Source of the DNA: Limanda limanda
Lineage: Eukaryota > Chordata > Actinopteri > Pleuronectiformes > Pleuronectidae
Length of the DNA: 64,000 nucleotides
Assembly: GCF_963576545.1 (NCBI RefSeq)
Contig: NC_083641.1
Span: 13,324,893 to 13,388,892 of the forward strand
Direction: 5' to 3'
Positions 59,245-64,000 of the stretch are shown here, piece after piece. Each line of letters opens with the position of its first letter. The first letter of the stretch is position 1. Both the position numbers and the translations under genes were made by a program. Below the pieces are notes generated by a model. That model made no database searches, was not told the DNA's origin, and worked only from the letters and a program-made list of their open reading frames with translations.

Positions 59245-62200
59245 TAGTACATAAAAACTGAGCGATGAAGGATAAACCCAAAGTACTGGACTTGTCTAAT
59301 GTTCAGCTGAAGATAATATGAGGTTTTCACAGTGAGTTCATCCATCCTGCGCGTAACAAAGTTGAAAGCATGTCATTTCCTCTCTGTTATTGAGTGAGTG
59401 AGTGAGTCATGGCAGAGGTAGTAACCCAGAGAGGGAACCGTCAACAAGCCTTTGAGCTGCATGTTATTTCTATCAACTTAACCAACAGGTTGAAACAGTG
59501 AACTGAACTAAATGATCGACCGAAGCTACTTCAGAAAATTGATAGTTATAGGTATGTAATTGTCAATTTGTCAGGTAATACAAATCTTTGTTGTAATGTG
59601 TCCAAACAAACGATTAAGTTGTAAGTTGTGGCATTTTTTTTGCCATTTTCTTTCATTTAATGGGTGCGACAAATAGCCAAGAGAATAATGTGCAAAATAA
59701 AATATGATTGGTTGCAGGCCTGGATTTTGTATGCATCCCTGACCTTTATTTATACTGGTTTGCCACATAAATTATCATTTTGTTATCGTTTGTTCTCCAA
59801 ACAGTTGTGATCTTTATCACCCCCTGGAGTGGTTATGTGTTTACCTCTTACGTATCCTGTCTTATGAGTCCAAACAGCATATGAAGTAGACCCTCATCAC
59901 ATCCATCAGGCCCGAGCCAAATGACAGGACGTCACCCATGTTAGTGCGCAGCTGGGTAAACTACACAGAGATCTGAGTACATGCTTGACTAAACTGTTTA
60001 TTTCAACGTGTGTGTGTGCGGTTTCTCAGCTTAGTCGTAATCACATGTGTCACAAACTTCTGAATCTCACATTTGTTTTCAGGGGACCGAGCGAAGAGGG
60101 GGAATTAAACTCAAACGTTTTAATTTTACACAACCTAATCTCTTCATATATATATACACACGATTACACAATGCTGCAATCAGGAAACACACACACACAC
60201 ACAGGCTGTGAAACAGGCGGCACACATCCACAACAAGCAGACAGGCGGAGAGGCCGCCTCGCAGGAAACAATCATTAGATAATATGGAGCTTTAAGGAGA
60301 CGCAGCTGTAGAGGCTGGAGTGTGAGAGGAGAGGTCTGAGCTGGTGGAGGAGTTGGTAAAAACATTTAGATAATAAGGATTTCAAAACTCTGTGTAGAGT
60401 TCAATCATCTCTGCAAGTGTCTCCGATTTCTTAGCTCAAAAACAAAACAAAAAGATTTTTTCCTACATGTGAAGGTAATAAACATATTCTATGAACATAA
60501 GAATAAGAAAGAAATAAGGAGACTATTGAGAAAGAAGTGCTTATTTGCATACAAAGGCAAAATCTTGACTAGATCAATTATTATATTTTAATTCCACAAT
60601 ATAAACAACATGAAAAAGACAGAGGAAATGGACGGTGTAGAGTGCATGTGCTTATAGGATGTAGCCATACACTTTTTATAAAAATGGATGTGTCTCCACT
60701 TTCTCACACTATCCAGAAATGAAGCCAATACTGACAGAAATACTGTACACTGCCATCTTATGCATTTAGATTCAGAATCTGTTCAGTAGTGATCATGGGA
60801 TGGGGGTGCAGAGTCAAGGTCCCACCGGTATATGCTCCACCAATCATGAGTCAGTCTCAGCTGTCTCTCGGGACATTTCACTTTACGGCATAACGTACAT
60901 GATTACAACCAAATTTACCTTTAGACGTACGTCAGGTGTATATATATATTTTAGATATGTATATTTTATTTCTATTTACATTTTTATATTCTATTTTGTC
61001 TTATTTTATTTTTTTGTCTGCTTGTAATGATCTGAGCATTGCCATAAGAGAGTCTGTGACCCAAGCATTTCATTCCAAGCGACTGCTTAATGTAATCGTT
61101 GTGCATATGACAATAAACTTTTAAAACTTTAAATAGTGTGACAATAAGTACTTAAGCCATCATCACGAATGTGTATAACATGTACAGAACCTCTTTCTCT
61201 GCAGTATTAACTCAAAAACGTAACTTAAAAAAGGTTCTGCACTGTAAAAGCCTTTGTACGGGTCAGTAGGTTTAAGATAGTGAGATACAGAATAACAGCC
61301 TCAAAAACTTAGAGGACACATATGCAGTTACATTTTTACACAAGAGATTCAAGGATTTACACATACTTTCACATTTGAGGGTTAACCACAATGTGGAAAC
61401 ATAAATCACGCACACTTACAGTTGTCCAAATATTTAAACTGCAGTCGATGTGTGTCGGACCCGACGTGGAGGCCAAACGTGAGTGGGGGGTCTGCACAGG
61501 TCTGCGTTAGCGTCTGCAGCCTCAGTCTGACTGCACTTCAGTCACATATGAACTGTTTCAATGCCGTTTGTGTTCAATGAAATAATAATAAAGCAAAGAG
61601 TCGTGTGGAAGATTACAGCGATAAACGGGAGGTATGTGCAACATATTGTGAAAAACCAAGAGACCTCAACAGCACCGCAGGGACAGGAACATATCTGAGT
61701 ATCTGGAGCCATTAAGACGTGGGTTTGGCATGAGTGTGTGTTTCTGTGTGAGTAAACACAAACAGAATTTGTGCCTCAGCAGCAGCTTGAGTTATATATA
61801 AACGGGATCTATGTTTTTTTTCTTTATAAGGAATATTAGATAGTAAAAGAGAACGTAACAGAGACCTTGACTATTATAGTTGTAGTAGAGGGAATAACAG
61901 TAATTTCACTGATTTACATTAGTTGTTAGTGATGTCTGTCAGTACAACCTGCAGTTTCCAGTAAAAGTCAGATTTTACATATAATTTAATACTTGATCGG
62001 GTTCCTCTGCTGAACTCAAAGAGAAGCTTGAACCCGCTCCCTCACCAGGCTCCATGTGTCATTCCCAGATGTACCACTGTATCGGGCCTGTGGTCACATG
62101 GTGCAAGCAGATCTGTATTCTCAGCAGGGCCGAGCTCAGGCGCCTTCTCTCCGTCCCAGACCGTCCACCACAGAGTAATGGGTCCCCAAGGACGACAGGG

Positions 62201-62608
62201 GAAGCCAGGAAGTCCAATACACAAGACATTCCACGACTTCCCTTGTGGAAGCAATTAACAAGATGTCCTCTAAAGCAGCAGTGTGGGGAGGGGGGGTTAT
62301 CACAGACACCAGGAAGTGACTGAGATCAGCTGATAGAGCTGCATTTTTTGTTTGTGGAGGTGCAGGGAGATATTTGTTGCTGGTGTCAAGGAGGACGTTT
62401 GACACACAGTAGTGATTAAACCATGATCCATTACATGAGACCAATACAACCAGTGGAGGTTAAATGCAGCTAACTGGCTAGCAGTGTGTTTTTCCTTCCT
62501 AATAAAGCCAGAGGTAAAGCAGGTAGGACGCAATTAAAAGGAGGCTGAAATGAAACATGGACGACCAGCTCCTCCTCATGAGCGATAGCTACCTCCATTA
62601 GTTTGGAC

Positions 62609-62891
62609 GGTAGACTGTAAACATAGATGGTCAACAAGTCTCCATTTCATCCCTTATTATCCAGATGGGAAGCCAACATATCCCTGAAATGAATACTACC
62701 ATCTGACACATTTGGAGGAATCTTTGAGGAAATTATTATTTGATTACTTGGACTTTTTACTTTGGTCCATGTCCCATCCACTTATATGGAGGAGGCAGGG
62801 TGTCTGACCTCTACTGCAGCAAGCTACTTGATGGAAATCCAGACGAATTGGCTGGAGCTGTTATGTCGTTCATCTTTACATAAAGTCTAGG
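62609..62891. mobile_element. MITE related to that at 33607-34030
   Basis: Ends GTAGACTGTAAACATAGATGG and GTTCATCTTTACATAAAGTC resemble the CATAGACTG-type ends of the element at 33607-34030. There is no target duplication and the ends are diverged. Confidence 0.45.
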
Positions 62892-63631
62892 GTTTGAAGA
62901 CCTAAAAGTCAGAACCTACATTTTCTAGCAGCCCAGTTGTTTCAGGGTGGCCCAAAGTGGTGCAGAGACTGAGAGGCCAACATTTTGATAGATATTAATA
63001 GTAAATCCTCGTGTTAGAAGCTGGAACTGAGGAATTTGGAAAAAAAATCAGTTATTGTAATAGGTGCCAGATACGTTTTGATTGTCAAACTGGTCAATCA
63101 TTGCAGCTCTGCTGAGCAAACACAATCAGCTCTTTTCTATGTTCACATTGCCGAGATTGTGTAGAGTTACAATAAATGGTCCAATGTGATGTGAAATGGT
63201 AGGACAGGGCACAGATCCACAAGAGTACACCTCTGAAACACACACACACAGACACCTATCATGCTTATAGCACTTATCTCGGACGAGGGTGGTGGAATGT
63301 CAGTCCTCTAAATATCAGTGGGAACCGACCATTAGATTCAACCACAAGTCAAGGATTGTTTTCAGTTTCCACGAAGCACGGGGGCAGCCATTACCACCAA
63401 AGTCCATCACACCACAGCAGAGAGCGAATACAGAGGCTCCATTTAGCAGCCGCTGTCTGTGTCAAGGACAAACCGCTCAGACAATTCAGCATTAATCATG
63501 AGACAGGTTTGCCTCAGAGCAGAAATACAAGTGGTGAATCTATATGGATACGTGGAATGATCAAGTGAGAGATAAATTAATTACTGACACAAAGTCATGT
63601 TTAATGTTTAGCGTTGGCTTTGCGTGGTGGG

Positions 63632-63728
63632 AGGAAAGTAGCACGGGGAGAACATGCAGAAACCAAGGAGTTCAAACCCTGCACCCTCTTATGCCACAGT
63701 GCTTACCGCTGTACCACTGTGCTGCCCC
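63632..63728 (-). mobile_element. tRNA-derived SINE head (reverse orientation)
   Basis: On the minus strand it begins GGGGCAGCACAGTGGTACAG, then a B-box-like GGGTTTGAACTCC, then TGCATGTTCTCCCCGTGC. This is the head and early body of an abundant fish tRNA-derived SINE. Confidence 0.7.
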
Positions 63729-64000
63729 AATAAAACATAAGACATGGGTCTCTACTACATGACATCTCATAAGATTAATAGCAAAACAGACTCTTAAACT
63801 ACCAAATATCGAGTTAAACCCTAACTTTGTGGTGTTCCACCCAACCAAATTTCCCCATGAAAATTAAACATAACTCAAACCTCCCTGAGACTTATTCCCA
63901 ATGTAGTTATATGTTCAATATAAACTCCCATCATGGATTCACGCAGCTTGAATTAGGCAAGAAGACTCGACTGCCATGCTGCTGACGGCAGTGGATGAGG

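Larger units (their letters stand above)
58932..64000. other. mmp28 upstream intron sequence, no exon found
   Basis: Lies upstream (on the minus strand) of the catalytic-domain exon. I looked for the propeptide cysteine-switch and signal-peptide exons and did not find them, so they are probably beyond 64000. The region holds (CA)n near 58953-58992, the (AAT)n run, a MITE and a SINE listed separately. Confidence 0.5.

Noticed and set aside
61430..61560. Possible upstream mmp28 exon
   Set aside because: GC-rich patch, but no cysteine-switch motif, frame or paired splice sites on the minus strand.

Overview
The window is nuclear DNA of a ray-finned (teleost) fish. Genes are split by short GT-AG introns, the spaces are full of fish-type hAT, MITE, SINE and microsatellite repeats, and the encoded proteins are close to vertebrate orthologues. 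No bacterial, organellar or CRISPR features were seen.

Layout. (1) 1-4.1 kb: AT-rich intergenic DNA. (2) 4.36-20.6 kb, + strand: complete cul3 (16 coding exons, 767 codons). (3) 20.6-24.4 kb: intergenic, with a 796-bp higher-order tandem repeat. (4) 24.5-32.0 kb, + strand: fam124b (6 coding exons, 527 codons). Its third intron holds one hAT element nested in another, and the inner one carries a fragment of the 18S rRNA 3' end. Adjacency of cul3 and fam124b matches human 2q36. (5) 34.65-58.93 kb and beyond, - strand: the 3' part of mmp28 (epilysin), convergent with fam124b. It covers the catalytic and hemopexin exons; the upstream exons were not found in the window.

The most unusual region is a 20.5-kb mmp28 intron (37672-58175). 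It contains a 16.8-kb block bounded by two same-orientation copies of one short hAT element (37801-38670 and 53799-54641). The outermost flanks of the block carry the same 8-bp sequence, GTCTAATT, as expected if the whole block behaved as one hAT insertion. The inner flanks do not match each other. Inside are two tandem copies of a trypsin-like (S1A) serine protease gene and a 7.1-kb Ty3/gypsy LTR retrotransposon with 252-bp LTRs differing at three positions. Each protease copy has lost normal catalysis in a different way. Copy A has a stop codon directly after the GDSGG active-site motif. Copy B is a full open frame of 245 codons but has a 6-bp in-frame deletion of the Asp-Ser of GDSGG.

Functionally, cul3 is a ubiquitin-ligase scaffold, fam124b a poorly known vertebrate protein and mmp28 a secreted metalloprotease. 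They share no evident pathway. The intron block looks like parasitic or duplicated cargo rather than part of the host gene. All calls rest on reading the sequence and on remembered family features; no database search was run.
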